DNA of 64,000 nucleotides from Pseudomonas silvicola (GCF_026651855.1 NZ_CP093280.1:4380001-4444000); one strand, 5' to 3'; shown: positions 7,657 to 17,504, numbered from the stretch's first letter. The notes: generated by a model from the letters alone, not told the origin. Numbers and translations: made by a program.

Positions 7657-10143
7657 GTGGCTTTTGAAAAAGAGAGATCCAGCCATTTTCCCGTCCTGAA
7701 GAACCGCGAAGACTTCGATACAAAGAGCGGCAGCTGGTTTGAACGACTGGTGTTCAACTATCGGCCGGCGGTGCTGCTGCTGTGCGTATTGCTGACAGTC
7801 GTGTTGGGATATTTCGCGGCCCATATTGAACTCAAGGCTAGCTTCGAGCGAGTGATCCCTGCCTCAGACCCGTATATCAAGAACTACTTGGAGCATCGGG
7901 GAGAGCTGCCGGGTCTAGGCAACAATATTCGGATTATCGTCGAAAACCGAAGTGGCGACATTTACGACCAATCTTACCTTGACGTGCTTCGCGAAGTGAA
8001 CGACAGGGCATTTCTGATTCCGGGTACTGATCGCGCGTGGATGCGGTCCATCTGGACGCCGTTGGTGCGTTGGCGCAAGGTTACCGAGGATGGTATTTCC
8101 GGAGGGCCCGTAATGCCTCCGACCTTCAAGGGGGATATCGCCAGCATTAGTACTTTGCGCGAGAACATAGGAAACGCAGGACTAATTGGTTCACTGGTTG
8201 CCAACGACGGCCGCTCCAGCATGATTGTGGTTCCGCTGATGGACACCGATCCCAACACGGGGAAACCTCTGGACTATAGCGAGTATTCAGACGCACTTGA
8301 AAAACAGATCCGCTCGTTGCAAACCGACACGGTCAAAATCCATATCATTGGTTTTGCCAAACTCGTGGGCGATCTGGTCGATGGGTTGGTCCAGGTGCTG
8401 GCGTTCTTTGCGCTCTCGACGCTGATTGCCACGGTATTTGTCTACCTCTACACGCGCTGTCTGCGCAGCACGCTGCTGCTGGTCTCGGTCTCATTGCTCG
8501 GCGTGGTGTGGATGCTGGGGTTGATGGACTTGACGGGGTTTGCATTAGATCCGTATTCGATACTGGGCCCATTTCTGATATTTGCCATTGGCTTGTCTCA
8601 TGGCGCCCAGAAAATGAACGGCATTCTGCAGGACGTCGGGCGTGGGACCCACCGATATGTCGCCGCCCGCTATACCTTTCGACGACTGTTCTTCACCGGT
8701 CTGACCGCATTGCTGGTCAACATTGTCGGCTTTTCTGTGATGATGGTTATCGACATTCCAGTGATTCGTGACCTAGCGATCACCACCAGTATTGGCGTCA
8801 CGGTGTTGATCTTCACCAAGCTTGTGCTAATTCCTGTGACTCTTTCCTACATCGGTGTCAGTGAACAGGCTGCCCAGCGCTCGATCGAGCAGGATCAGCG
8901 GTTGCAGACCGATAGCAAGGATCGCCTTGGCAGGATGTGGAGCACCTTGGTCCGGTTTACCGAACGACGCTGGGCTATCGCAGCCATCCTGGCAGCTATT
9001 GCGCTTGGGGGCATGGCACTGCTCTTACGTACAGACCTGAAGGTGGGGGACCTCGATGCCGGCGCACCTGAATTGCGCCACGACTCGCGCTACAACCAGG
9101 ACGTGGCGTTTGTTGCGCAGCATTTCGGTTTATCCAATGACCAATTCGCGGTCATCGTCAAGACTCAAGATGAAGGCTGCCGCGCTTATCAAAATCTGCT
9201 GGAGATGGGCCGTCTGGAAAAGGCGCTGCAGCAAACCCAGGGCGTTCAGGCAGTGCAATCGTTGGCTGGCACGACCCGTAGGATCACCTCGGCGATGTTC
9301 GAAGGAAACCCGAAATGGTCGACCATCAGTCGTGACCAGCGGATCGACGATACAGCAGTGTCTGCAGCCATCGTTGCTGATCCTGGCGTAACCAACCTGG
9401 GCTGCTCCATCACCCCGTTGGTGGCATACCTCAGTGATCACAAGGCCGATACGCTGGCGCGAGTGTTAACCACCGTGGAACAATTCGCCGCCTCTCATGA
9501 CAGCGACCAGATCCAGTTTTTGCCCGTCGCAGGGTCGGCGGGCATCGAGGTGGTCACCAACCGGGTAGTGAAGCGCTCATTCTGGACAATGCATTTCCTG
9601 TTATACGGCGCAGTCGTGCTGTTGTGCCTGCTGACCTTCCGATCATGGCGCGCCACCCTGGTTGCATTGATTCCACTCATGCTGACTTCGTTAATGTGTG
9701 AGGGCTTGATGGTGGTGCTGGGGATCGGCATCAAGGTCTCGACTCTGCCCGTCATCGCATTGGGCGTCGGGGTCGGTGTTGACTACGCGCTCTATCTGCT
9801 CGGCGTGCAACTACTACTCCAACGTCAGGGAGCTTCCTTGGCTCAGTCTTACCGCGGGGCACTCGACTTCACCGGCAAGGTTGTTGCGCTGGTGGGTTTG
9901 ACGATGTCCGCGGGTGTGATGACCTGGGTGTGGTCACCGATCAAGTTTCAGGCGGACATGGGCGTTCTTTTGACCTTCATGTTCATGTGGAACATGGTTG
10001 GAGCATTGATCCTGATACCGGCACTTTCACATTTCCTGTTGAAGGACACGAGGCGGGACCGGAGCCTGGCATCGCCACCTCCAACCGAGGCGCCGGTAGT
10101 TGAGCGCCCTCGGGAGATTCATCAGCAGGCACGCAGGGCCTGA
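7657..10143 (+). CDS. MMPL/RND superfamily transporter
   Basis: An 828-residue inner-membrane protein with the duplicated RND plan: TM1 (about residues 34-54), a large periplasmic loop, five membrane segments, then TM7 and a second loop followed by five more. Hallmarks are FAIGLSHGAQKM in the first half and GVGVGVDYALYL in the second, containing the conserved Asp of the proton relay. The start is taken as GTG 7657 because GGAGGT precedes it by 8 bases; the frame extends to TTG 7639. MMPL proteins move lipids or other hydrophobic molecules across the envelope. Direction of transport is unknown. Confidence 0.9.
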   Translation: MAFEKERSSHFPVLKNREDFDTKSGSWFERLVFNYRPAVLLLCVLLTVVLGYFAAHIELKASFERVIPASDPYIKNYLEHRGELPGLGNNIRIIVENRSGDIYDQSYLDVLREVNDRAFLIPGTDRAWMRSIWTPLVRWRKVTEDGISGGPVMPPTFKGDIASISTLRENIGNAGLIGSLVANDGRSSMIVVPLMDTDPNTGKPLDYSEYSDALEKQIRSLQTDTVKIHIIGFAKLVGDLVDGLVQVLAFFALSTLIATVFVYLYTRCLRSTLLLVSVSLLGVVWMLGLMDLTGFALDPYSILGPFLIFAIGLSHGAQKMNGILQDVGRGTHRYVAARYTFRRLFFTGLTALLVNIVGFSVMMVIDIPVIRDLAITTSIGVTVLIFTKLVLIPVTLSYIGVSEQAAQRSIEQDQRLQTDSKDRLGRMWSTLVRFTERRWAIAAILAAIALGGMALLLRTDLKVGDLDAGAPELRHDSRYNQDVAFVAQHFGLSNDQFAVIVKTQDEGCRAYQNLLEMGRLEKALQQTQGVQAVQSLAGTTRRITSAMFEGNPKWSTISRDQRIDDTAVSAAIVADPGVTNLGCSITPLVAYLSDHKADTLARVLTTVEQFAASHDSDQIQFLPVAGSAGIEVVTNRVVKRSFWTMHFLLYGAVVLLCLLTFRSWRATLVALIPLMLTSLMCEGLMVVLGIGIKVSTLPVIALGVGVGVDYALYLLGVQLLLQRQGASLAQSYRGALDFTGKVVALVGLTMSAGVMTWVWSPIKFQADMGVLLTFMFMWNMVGALILIPALSHFLLKDTRRDRSLASPPPTEAPVVERPREIHQQARRA

Positions 10144-10266
10144 TGCTTCACGGCGTTTGCCAGGTGACGGCCAGCTTGTTCGCCGGTAACGCCCCCCGTT
10201 CATTATCACCATGTTAGTCAACGCGGTGACGTGTCGCCGTGCTGTTAGCCAGAGGAAGAGGGCAAC

Positions 10267-11631
10267 ATGCCTGGAAAAAACGCTTACCGATTCGATTACA
10301 TTGACGCGGCAGCCGAGTCTGAACTGCAACGTATATTCCAGCAGCAGCGCGCTCACCGTGGCGTATTGAAAGCCTCCGCGGCTGCCGAACGCTGCCGACG
10401 GCTGCAACGGTTGCGCGACGTGCTCACCGCGAATGCCTTGGAAATTGACCAGGCGTTGTTCGAGGACCTGCGTAAGCCGCGCATGGGTAACCAGCACTTC
10501 GAATTGCTGTCGGTGCTTGAGGAAATTGACCTGGCGTTAGCAGAGCTGGAACAGTGGATGGCGGACGAACCGGTTACGGTGTCGACCCGCCACGCCGGCG
10601 CCAAAGCGTGTGTGCGCTATGAGCCCAAGGGAGTTTGTCTGCTGTTCGGTGCCTGGAACTTCCCCTTTGCTCTGACACTCGCACCTCTGGTCCCAATTAT
10701 TGCGGCTGGTAACTGTGCAATTGTCAAACCCAATGAATTGCAACCTGCCACCAGCCGATTGATCGCTAGACTGTTGTCGCAAACCTTCGACGAACAGGAA
10801 GTGGTGGTCGTGGAGGGGGGAGTGGCGCTGGCAGAAACCTTGCTCCGTTTGCCGGTTGATCATGTGTTTTTTACCGGTAGCCCGGCGGTCGGCAAGCGAG
10901 TCATGCGGGCGGCGTCAGAGCACCTCACCAGTGTGACTTTGGAGTTGGGGGGCAAATGCCCAGTCATCGTCGACGAAACGGCAGATCTGCAGGATTTGGC
11001 GATCAAGGTTGTAGGCGCGCGGTTTTTCAATGCCGGGCAACTGTGCCTCTCTGCCGACCATGTCTGGCTGCCACAGTCGCAGCGTGCCGCTTTCGTAGAG
11101 ATCCTTGGCGACATCATCCATCACGGTTTTTATCCTGATGGCCAACTTGATACAGCTCGCTTGGCGCGAATTGTCGATGCGCGCAACGTTGCGCGGCTTC
11201 AGGCCTTCGTTGATGACGCTGTGCGGCTAGGGGCGTGCGTTGTTGTCGGTGGGCAGGTTGAAGCCGAGGAGTTAACTATTCACCCCACCGTACTGATCGA
11301 TGTCCCGCTTCATGCGCGGTTGATGCAGGAAGAAATATTCGGTCCGATTCTCCCGGTAATGACCTATGAGAGCTTGGATGAAGTCTTTGATCACATCGAT
11401 GCCACCGGCAAGCCGCTGGCGGTTTATGTCTTCAGCCAGCGTCCGGCGTTCGTCGAGCAAGTCTTGCTCAATACCTCGTCCGGTGGGGTGACGGTGAACG
11501 ATGTGATGCGCCACTACCAGGAAATCCGGTTGCCGTTTGGTGGCGTCAATCAGAGCGGAATGGGGCGTTACAAAGGGCGGTATGGCTTCCAGGAGCTGTC
11601 CAACGCCCGGTCGGTATTCATTTCTGCCTGA
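10267..11631 (+). CDS. ALDH3-like (coniferyl-type) aldehyde dehydrogenase
   Basis: A 454-residue aldehyde dehydrogenase shorter than classical ALDHs and lacking their C-terminal extension, like class 3/coniferyl aldehyde dehydrogenases. It contains GAWNFPF, FTGSPAVGK, the glutamate in LELGGK and the nucleophile in NAGQLCLS (about Cys260). The C terminus LPFGGVNQSGMGRYKG is characteristic. It lies 123 bases after the MMPL gene with AGAGG before the ATG; that gap holds no gene or clear promoter. It is distinct from the ALDH at 3830 and may act on a bulkier aldehyde. Confidence 0.9.
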   Translation: MPGKNAYRFDYIDAAAESELQRIFQQQRAHRGVLKASAAAERCRRLQRLRDVLTANALEIDQALFEDLRKPRMGNQHFELLSVLEEIDLALAELEQWMADEPVTVSTRHAGAKACVRYEPKGVCLLFGAWNFPFALTLAPLVPIIAAGNCAIVKPNELQPATSRLIARLLSQTFDEQEVVVVEGGVALAETLLRLPVDHVFFTGSPAVGKRVMRAASEHLTSVTLELGGKCPVIVDETADLQDLAIKVVGARFFNAGQLCLSADHVWLPQSQRAAFVEILGDIIHHGFYPDGQLDTARLARIVDARNVARLQAFVDDAVRLGACVVVGGQVEAEELTIHPTVLIDVPLHARLMQEEIFGPILPVMTYESLDEVFDHIDATGKPLAVYVFSQRPAFVEQVLLNTSSGGVTVNDVMRHYQEIRLPFGGVNQSGMGRYKGRYGFQELSNARSVFISA

Positions 11632-11708
11632 GTTGCTTTCAGGTGCATCGCCCAGTGGCGGCAACGGGCGCGAGCATTTCTAATGACAATAACAATCGGA
11701 GAGGTCAA

Positions 11709-13421
11709 ATGTCTGTATCCGAGACTTTCGATACCATCATCGTCGGCGCAGGCTCCTCGGGGTGCGTGCTCGCCAATCGCTTAAGCGCGGACCCGTCGCA
11801 TCGTGTGTTGTTGATCGAGGCGGGCCCTCCGGACAAGAACCCTATGATAGGCATGCCTAAAGGCTTCGGTGCCCTGATGCCGGATCCGAGACACACGTGG
11901 GTTTACACCACTGAGCCGGAGGAGGGGACGGCAGGGCGCCCTGAACATTGGGTCAGGGGTAAGACTCTGGGAGGATCGAGCAGCATTAATGGCATGATTT
12001 ACGTTAGGGGCCAACCCCAGGATTACGACTTCTGGGAACAAGAACTCGGGCTGGAGGGGTGGGGGTGGAAGGACATTGGTGCCGCGTTCCGCGCGATCGA
12101 GGACCACGAGCTTGGCGATGATGGAGTGCGTGGCGTGGGGGGCGCACTGAAAGTCGGCCCTTCCCCCGCCAAGCACCCGGTCCTGGATGCGATGTTGGCC
12201 GCCGGTGAGGAAATCGGCATCCCGGTCAAGCGGGATCAGAGTGGCCTTGATCAACACGGCATGGGCTATGCCATTCACACCATAAAAAATGGGCGCCGCC
12301 AAAGCGCCGCCAGGGCATTTCTGCACCCTGTTTTGGGAAGAACCAATCTCAAGGTACTCACTCACACCATGGTCCAGCGAGTACTGTTTTCGCCGGCGCC
12401 AGAGGCGCAGCGTGTCACGGGCGTCGAGGTAGCTGATGCCAAGGGAGTTCCGTTGGCCGAATACCAGGCCTGTTCCGAGGTTATTTTGTGCGCTGGCGCG
12501 TTGGAATCGCCGGCCATCCTGCAGCGCTCCGGCATCGGTCCGCAGGCGTTGCTGCAGAGTCTGGGCATTGCGGTAAAGGTGGTGGCGCCAGGTGTCGGGC
12601 AAAACCTGCGCGAGCAGCGCCTATTGTTTTTACAGCATCGGGTGAAGCGGGGGGGCTCCTACAATAAGGAATTTTCCGGTTTGCGCCTGGCGCGCAATCT
12701 CCTACAGTACCTGTTCACCCGACGTGGAGTGATGTCTACGGGTTCCCAGGACCTCAATGGCTTCCTCAAGAGCAGGCCGGATCTCGGTGCGCCGGATCTA
12801 CAGGTCCACGCAGCGCCGTTCTCTCTCGCCTTCGAGGAAGATAAACCGGGGTTACCTGCTTTGGAAAGCGGCGATGGCGCGCACATGCTGGTGTATCCTA
12901 TGAAACCCTCCAGCCAAGGCTCGGTTCAAATTCGCTCGGCAACGCTGGGTGCCCCCCTTGTCGTGCGGCCAAATTATTTGAGTACTCTACAAGACCGGCA
13001 GACTTCGATCGCTGCGCTTCGTCTAGTGCGCAAGCTCTTCGCTCAGCCTGCCCTGCAGGCGGTCGTAGCAGAGGAGACGTTCCCCGGAGTGAAAGTCCAA
13101 AGTGACGAGCAGATCCTGGACTATTTCCGACGATTCGGCTCCACAACTTATCACGCGGTGGGCACTTGCAAGATGGGGGGTGACGACGATGCGCTTGCTG
13201 TGGTCGATAATCGGCTGCGAGTCAGGGGAGTCGAGGCACTGCGGGTAGTGGACATTTCGGTGTTCCCCACTCAGGTATCGGGCAACACTAACGGCCCGGC
13301 CATGGCTGCCGCCTGGCGCGCCGCGGATCTAATCCTGGAGGAGCGCACGCAACGTCAGCAATCGTTGTGTGGCAAGGGGACATCGGTGTTAGCTTCTTCA
13401 CGTGTGCCACGGTTGGGCTAA
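11709..13421 (+). CDS. GMC-family FAD-dependent alcohol oxidoreductase
   Basis: A 570-residue glucose-methanol-choline oxidoreductase. It has the N-terminal FAD-binding GAGSSGCVLANRLS, the GMC signature around RGKTLGGSSSINGMIY and the C-terminal VSGNTNGPAMAAAWRAADLI. The active-site histidine lies in the TTYHAVGTCKMG region. ATG 11709 is preceded by GGAGAGG. Bacterial members oxidise primary alcohols, alicyclic alcohols or choline. It follows the ALDH at 10267, so alcohol-to-aldehyde-to-acid conversion within this operon is likely but unproven. Convergent with the TetR gene. Confidence 0.9.
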   Translation: MSVSETFDTIIVGAGSSGCVLANRLSADPSHRVLLIEAGPPDKNPMIGMPKGFGALMPDPRHTWVYTTEPEEGTAGRPEHWVRGKTLGGSSSINGMIYVRGQPQDYDFWEQELGLEGWGWKDIGAAFRAIEDHELGDDGVRGVGGALKVGPSPAKHPVLDAMLAAGEEIGIPVKRDQSGLDQHGMGYAIHTIKNGRRQSAARAFLHPVLGRTNLKVLTHTMVQRVLFSPAPEAQRVTGVEVADAKGVPLAEYQACSEVILCAGALESPAILQRSGIGPQALLQSLGIAVKVVAPGVGQNLREQRLLFLQHRVKRGGSYNKEFSGLRLARNLLQYLFTRRGVMSTGSQDLNGFLKSRPDLGAPDLQVHAAPFSLAFEEDKPGLPALESGDGAHMLVYPMKPSSQGSVQIRSATLGAPLVVRPNYLSTLQDRQTSIAALRLVRKLFAQPALQAVVAEETFPGVKVQSDEQILDYFRRFGSTTYHAVGTCKMGGDDDALAVVDNRLRVRGVEALRVVDISVFPTQVSGNTNGPAMAAAWRAADLILEERTQRQQSLCGKGTSVLASSRVPRLG

Positions 13422-13519
13422 TCGCAGGCCTGAACATACGATGTTATTTGGTCCGGCAACGGCCAGGCGAAAAGCGTATGAGGCGTTCGGTGTCCAGCAG
13501 CGAGTAACGGCAGGGAGGG

Positions 13520-13554
13520 CAGCCGATGGGCGCAGGGTGTTTGCCCATCGGCTG
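13520..13554. terminator. Strong hairpin between convergent GMC and TetR genes
   Basis: CAGCCGATGGGC (13520-13531) pairs perfectly with GCCCATCGGCTG (13543-13554), a 12-bp stem with an 11-base loop. No T-run is present, but its place in the 145-base convergent gap fits a bidirectional terminator. Confidence 0.5.
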
Positions 13555-13566
13555 GCTGGTAGTGCC

Positions 13567-14262
13567 TCATGAATTGGCGCACAGCCCGCCGAGCATCTGC
13601 TGCACTTCCAGAAGTCGACCTTCAAGGGTGGCCAGTCGCTCCTCTAGCGAGCGCGGTTCAGTGGTGGAGACCTGGGGTCGGTCCTGATAAGCCAGCACCG
13701 GCAGAACGAACAGATTCAGCCTGGCCTTGAGGTCGGCTGGCTCCCATGGCCCCTTGGAGATCAACCAGACCAGTTGGCTTATTAGCCAGTCGAGCAGCTC
13801 CTGCGGATCCAGCTGTGCACTCAACATACCCTGCGCCTTGCAGCTTTCAATGGCAGGAAGCAAGATCTTGCTTATCCGCTCCCGAAAGACATTGCTGAAC
13901 AAGGTCTCCGTCGTGGGTGAAGCCTGGTTGAAAAAATGCATAAGGATCGGGTTGGTTGGGCTGTGGGTTACGGCCCATGAGATAAGGTTCTCCATGCGCA
14001 GGATAAAACTTTCTGGCCCTGTGACTATTCGGGTTGCTTGCTCTTCGAACGGTCTGGAGTAGTGCTGAAGCGTCGCTTCGAATACGGCTTCGCGATTGGC
14101 AAAGCGCCGGTACAGAGTGGCCCTGGAAATGCCCGAAAGACGGGCGATGTCATCCATTGTCGTCCGCTCCAGACCGAGCTCCGCCATGCAACGGGCGGCG
14201 GCTTCCACCGCCCGTTGGAGCAACCTAGGTTCAGCTCTGCCGTGCAAAGTCGCTGTTTTCAA
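13567..14262 (-). CDS. TetR-family transcriptional regulator
   Basis: A TetR regulator of about 231 residues with an N-terminal helix-turn-helix, TTMDDIARLSGISRATLYRR, and a divergent C-terminal ligand domain ending in a short coiled segment (LEERLATLEGRLLEVQQML). I place the start at TTG 14262, preceded by GAAGGAG at 5 bases; an in-frame ATG at 14310 would overlap the P450. It sits 10 bases downstream of the P450 in the same direction, implying autoregulated control of the P450 operon. A palindrome in the P450 promoter (15586-15600) is the best operator candidate. Confidence 0.85.
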   Translation of the reverse strand: MKTATLHGRAEPRLLQRAVEAAARCMAELGLERTTMDDIARLSGISRATLYRRFANREAVFEATLQHYSRPFEEQATRIVTGPESFILRMENLISWAVTHSPTNPILMHFFNQASPTTETLFSNVFRERISKILLPAIESCKAQGMLSAQLDPQELLDWLISQLVWLISKGPWEPADLKARLNLFVLPVLAYQDRPQVSTTEPRSLEERLATLEGRLLEVQQMLGGLCANS

Positions 14263-14272
14263 CGTAACTCCT

Positions 14273-15547
14273 TCAATGTTCCAGGTATGCCGGGCTGGCC
14301 TGGCTCGCATATGACCGCGCCGGTTCGTCGTAAACCCGTGTTGCCGGTGTATATCTCACGGGCATGTGTTTAATGCCATTGGTGAAGTTGGAGCGCAAGC
14401 GAGTGGCTGGGCCGGCCAGTTCAATATCGGGCAGCCGCGTCACGATTTCCTTGAAAATGGCATGTAGTTCAGAGCGCGCGAGCATCGCGCCCAAGCAACG
14501 ATGGATGCCGGCCTTAGAGCCAAACGCCATATGGTCTCGGGCGTTGGGTCGAAGTATGTCGAACCTGTCCGGGTCGGTAAAGATCGTCTCATCCCGGCTG
14601 CCAGAGCAGTACCACATGATCACCTGATCTCCAGCCTTGATCTGTTGGCCTTGCAGCAGGTAATCGCGAGTCGCTTTGCGCCCAAAACACAATGCAGGGG
14701 AGGTGATGCGTAGCATTTCCTCCACTGCGTTAGGAATCAGTGAAGGGTCACGCCGCAGCGCGGCCATGGCATCAGGGTTTTCCATCAGCGTCAGCATGCC
14801 TTGCAGAATCTGCGTTCGGGTGGTTTCGTTGCCGGCTGTGGCGATAATGAGAAAGAACGCGCCAAGATCCAGGTCGCTAAGCATTTCGCCGTTTTCCTGG
14901 GCGACGGCGATTTGGCTGAAGACGTCGTCGCCTGGCACCTTGCGCCGCTTGATGGCTAGGTCCCGGGCGTATTGAAACATTTCGCCAGCGGCTTTTTCGC
15001 TTCCCGCAAGGCTGGATATTTCGGGGTCACCCGCACCGAAAATCGCATTCGCCCAATTGAACAATTGTTGGCGATCGGGCTCAGGCACCCCGAGCAATTC
15101 AGCCACCACCTCGATGGGCATGTATGCGGCTACGTCGTGAAGATCGCATTCGCCAGCCTCGGCCACGGCGTCGACAGCTGTCACGCATAGCCGGCGAATT
15201 TTTTCCTCGATGCGCGAGATGGCCTTGGGTGTGAACCCTTTCATGATCAGCTTGCGCAGTTGCGCGTGGCGGGGCGGGTCGGAAAGGATCAACAAACGGT
15301 CCACCAGGGCCGCGATGCTGGAGTCTGGGGCTGGTAGTGGCTTTATATTGGTTCGCGAGGTAAACACGTCGACATTGGTTTCCACCTCGACGATATCCGC
15401 ATAGCGCACCACATTCCAGAACCCACCCCCTTGTCTATTGGGCTGCCAGCTGACGGGTGCATTGCTGCGCAACCAAGCGAAATACTCATGGGGAACGCCC
15501 GCGATGAAAGTGTGCGGGTCTGATAGATCGAAGCTGCCGAGTTCCAT
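14273..15547 (-). CDS. Cytochrome P450 with unusual heme-binding loop
   Basis: A 424-residue soluble bacterial P450. The I-helix oxygen-activation motif is AGNETT (238-243), the K-helix ExxR is EMLR (277-280), and the heme cysteine is Cys351 in FGSKAGIHRCLG. Relative to the canonical FxxGxxxCxG signature the loop carries two extra residues between Phe and Gly. GAGGA precedes the ATG. Electrons probably come from the 2Fe-2S ferredoxin (44346) and its reductase (44807), the only such partners here. The AGNETT form resembles P450s acting on terpenoid and sterol substrates. Substrate unknown. Confidence 0.93.
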   Translation of the reverse strand: MELGSFDLSDPHTFIAGVPHEYFAWLRSNAPVSWQPNRQGGGFWNVVRYADIVEVETNVDVFTSRTNIKPLPAPDSSIAALVDRLLILSDPPRHAQLRKLIMKGFTPKAISRIEEKIRRLCVTAVDAVAEAGECDLHDVAAYMPIEVVAELLGVPEPDRQQLFNWANAIFGAGDPEISSLAGSEKAAGEMFQYARDLAIKRRKVPGDDVFSQIAVAQENGEMLSDLDLGAFFLIIATAGNETTRTQILQGMLTLMENPDAMAALRRDPSLIPNAVEEMLRITSPALCFGRKATRDYLLQGQQIKAGDQVIMWYCSGSRDETIFTDPDRFDILRPNARDHMAFGSKAGIHRCLGAMLARSELHAIFKEIVTRLPDIELAGPATRLRSNFTNGIKHMPVRYTPATRVYDEPARSYASQASPAYLEH

Positions 15548-15579
15548 TTTTCTTATCCTCGTTGAGACAACCGTGGTCG

Positions 15580-15608
15580 ATTGAATCTCACTAAATGAGA
15601 CGATGCAA
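15580..15608 (-). promoter_or_regulatory. P450-tetR promoter with TCTCA-N5-TGAGA palindrome
   Basis: On the minus strand TTGCAT (15608-15603), a 17-base spacer and TTCAAT (15585-15580) form a promoter for the P450 gene. The spacer contains the perfect palindrome TCTCACTAAATGAGA (15586-15600, plus-strand reading). A further TGAGAC lies at 15563. A TetR operator is the simplest reading. A close copy occurs at 44723-44737. Confidence 0.55.
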
Positions 15609-15637
15609 GAAAAACTGAATAATCTTCGTGTTTTTTA

Positions 15638-15666
15638 TTGACTGTAATGATTTAGATGATTAACGT
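15638..15666 (+). promoter_or_regulatory. BVMO operon promoter with cluster operator
   Basis: TTGACT (15638-15643), a 17-base spacer and TAACGT (15661-15666) form a plausible promoter. AATGATTTAGATGATT (15646-15661), one mismatch from AATCAT-N4-ATGATT, occupies the spacer. About 190 bases of leader without a gene follow before the BVMO start. Confidence 0.55.
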
Positions 15667-15857
15667 TGATTTACATCAGGTCACATCGTCATCAGTTAGC
15701 TGCTCAGACCTGGAGCCCGCAAGCGTAGGTTGCCCGCGGGGCGTGCGGAGATAAGAAAAAAATGAAAGTCCGAAACGTGGTGCTGATTGTTTGGCCGTGG
15801 TCATTAACCTGGCCCGGGCGGATCGGGATCCCTGTTACCTGAAGCGGAGCAAGACTC

Positions 15858-17504
15858 ATGCCTTTGAAAGATTTGTCTGCCGGCGCCCCCGCCACACGCA
15901 ATGTGGACGCCGTTGTGGTAGGTGCCGGAATGGGGGGGCTGTACATGTTGTATCGCCTGCGCGAAATGGGCTTTTCGGTGCAGGTCATTGAGAGCGGCGA
16001 CGACGTCGGGGGTACCTGGTACTGGAACCGCTACCCTGGGGCCCGTTGCGATATCGAGAGCATGTACTACAGCTTCTCGTTTTCCCGAGAGCTGCAGCAG
16101 GAATGGAACTGGACAGAGCGCTATGCTGCTCAGCCAGAAATTCTGCGCTACATCCAGCATGTGGCTGAACGCTTCAATCTCAGACCACACATTCAATTCG
16201 AAACGCGTGTGACCTCAGCTACCTTCGACGAAGAGCAGCTTGGGTGGCAGGTCAAGACCGATCACGGTGAAACCTACCAGGCGCGGTTTTGCATCATGGC
16301 CACCGGTAGCTTGTCAGCAGCCAACCTGCCTGCAATCGAAGGGATCGAAACCTTCAAAGGCGATTTTTATCACACGGCGCAATGGCCCAGGGATGGTGTT
16401 GATCTTACTGGGAAACGCATTGGCATCATCGGCACTGGATCATCCGGCGTCCAAGCGATTCCGCTGCTGGCGCGCCAGGCCAGCCACCTCTATGTGTTTC
16501 AGCGCACACCAAATTACTGCATCCCGGCGCGCAATGCTCCCCTTCAACCAGACTACATAGCGCGGATAAAAAGCCAGTATGAAGACATCGGTAGAAGGGC
16601 TCGAGCATCGGCTTCCGGGGTTGCTTACGTAGGTCCTGCTGAGTCGCCCCTGAAATTGCCGGTCGAAGAACGCCAGGCAATGTATAAGCGTCACTGGGCC
16701 GTGGGTGGCTCGGTGTACTCCGCGACTTTCCCGAATCTCCTGATCTCTCGCGAAGAGAACGACGAGGCGACGGCGTTCATCCGGGCGCAAATCAAAGCCA
16801 CTGTCAAGGATCCCGAAGTCGCAGCGAGGTTGAGTCCCAAGCATTATCTTGGCACAAAGCGGAACTGCCTCGGGACCGATTACTACGAAACCTACAACCG
16901 CGAAAACGTCACCCTGGTGGACGTCAAGCAAACCCCCATATCACGTCTGACCAATACCGCAGTAGTCTGTGGGGACCAACAATACGAGCTCGACTGCCTG
17001 GTGCTGGCGACAGGGTTCGATGCGATGACAGGGTCCTTGCTGCGTATCGACATCCGTGGGCGAGGCGGCGTGGCGCTCAAGGACAAGTGGGCCGATGGCC
17101 CAAAAAATTATCTGGGCCTGATGGTCGCCGGTTTCCCCAACCTCTTTATCATGACGGGCCCAGGCACGCCGGCCTCCCTGACCAACTTCGTGCTGGCGAT
17201 TGAGCACCATGCAGAATGGATTTCCGACTGCGTCCATGATCTCGACCGTCAGGGCGCAGCGCTGATCGAGGCGCGCGAGGAGGACGAGGCCCGCTGGATT
17301 AGCCACGTCAATGACGTGGCGGACATGACGCTGTTCCCTACTGCCAATTCCTGGTACCTGGGCGCGAATATTCCGGGCAAGCCGCGGGTCTTCATGCCCT
17401 ACGTGGGTGGCTTTGCCAATTATGTGGCGCGCTGCGCGGAAGCGGCAAGTAATGGTTACCACGGTTTCAAACTGACACCGTGCAAGCGTCCAGTGGAGGC
17501 GTAA
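15858..17504 (+). CDS. Baeyer-Villiger monooxygenase (flavoprotein)
   Basis: A 548-residue type I BVMO that would convert a cyclic or linear ketone to a lactone or ester using FAD, NADPH and O2. It has two Rossmann motifs, GAGMGG (about residue 22) and GTGSSG (about 193). The diagnostic BVMO fingerprint FKGDFYHTAQWP lies at 166-177, and GGTWYWNRYPGARCD near residue 50 is typical of cyclohexanone-monooxygenase-like enzymes. It leads an operon with a Zn alcohol dehydrogenase that overlaps its stop codon. Alcohol-to-ketone oxidation followed by oxygen insertion is the obvious partnership; alicyclic ring opening is inferred. Confidence 0.94.
   Translation: MPLKDLSAGAPATRNVDAVVVGAGMGGLYMLYRLREMGFSVQVIESGDDVGGTWYWNRYPGARCDIESMYYSFSFSRELQQEWNWTERYAAQPEILRYIQHVAERFNLRPHIQFETRVTSATFDEEQLGWQVKTDHGETYQARFCIMATGSLSAANLPAIEGIETFKGDFYHTAQWPRDGVDLTGKRIGIIGTGSSGVQAIPLLARQASHLYVFQRTPNYCIPARNAPLQPDYIARIKSQYEDIGRRARASASGVAYVGPAESPLKLPVEERQAMYKRHWAVGGSVYSATFPNLLISREENDEATAFIRAQIKATVKDPEVAARLSPKHYLGTKRNCLGTDYYETYNRENVTLVDVKQTPISRLTNTAVVCGDQQYELDCLVLATGFDAMTGSLLRIDIRGRGGVALKDKWADGPKNYLGLMVAGFPNLFIMTGPGTPASLTNFVLAIEHHAEWISDCVHDLDRQGAALIEAREEDEARWISHVNDVADMTLFPTANSWYLGANIPGKPRVFMPYVGGFANYVARCAEAASNGYHGFKLTPCKRPVEA

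Noticed and set aside
594-15650. Resemblance between the AT-rich sequences around 594-625 and 15616-15650 (GAATAAT, TTCG, TATTGAC in the same order)
   Set aside because: Spacing differs and the palindrome at 591 is not conserved at the second place; probably shared -35 promoter character only.
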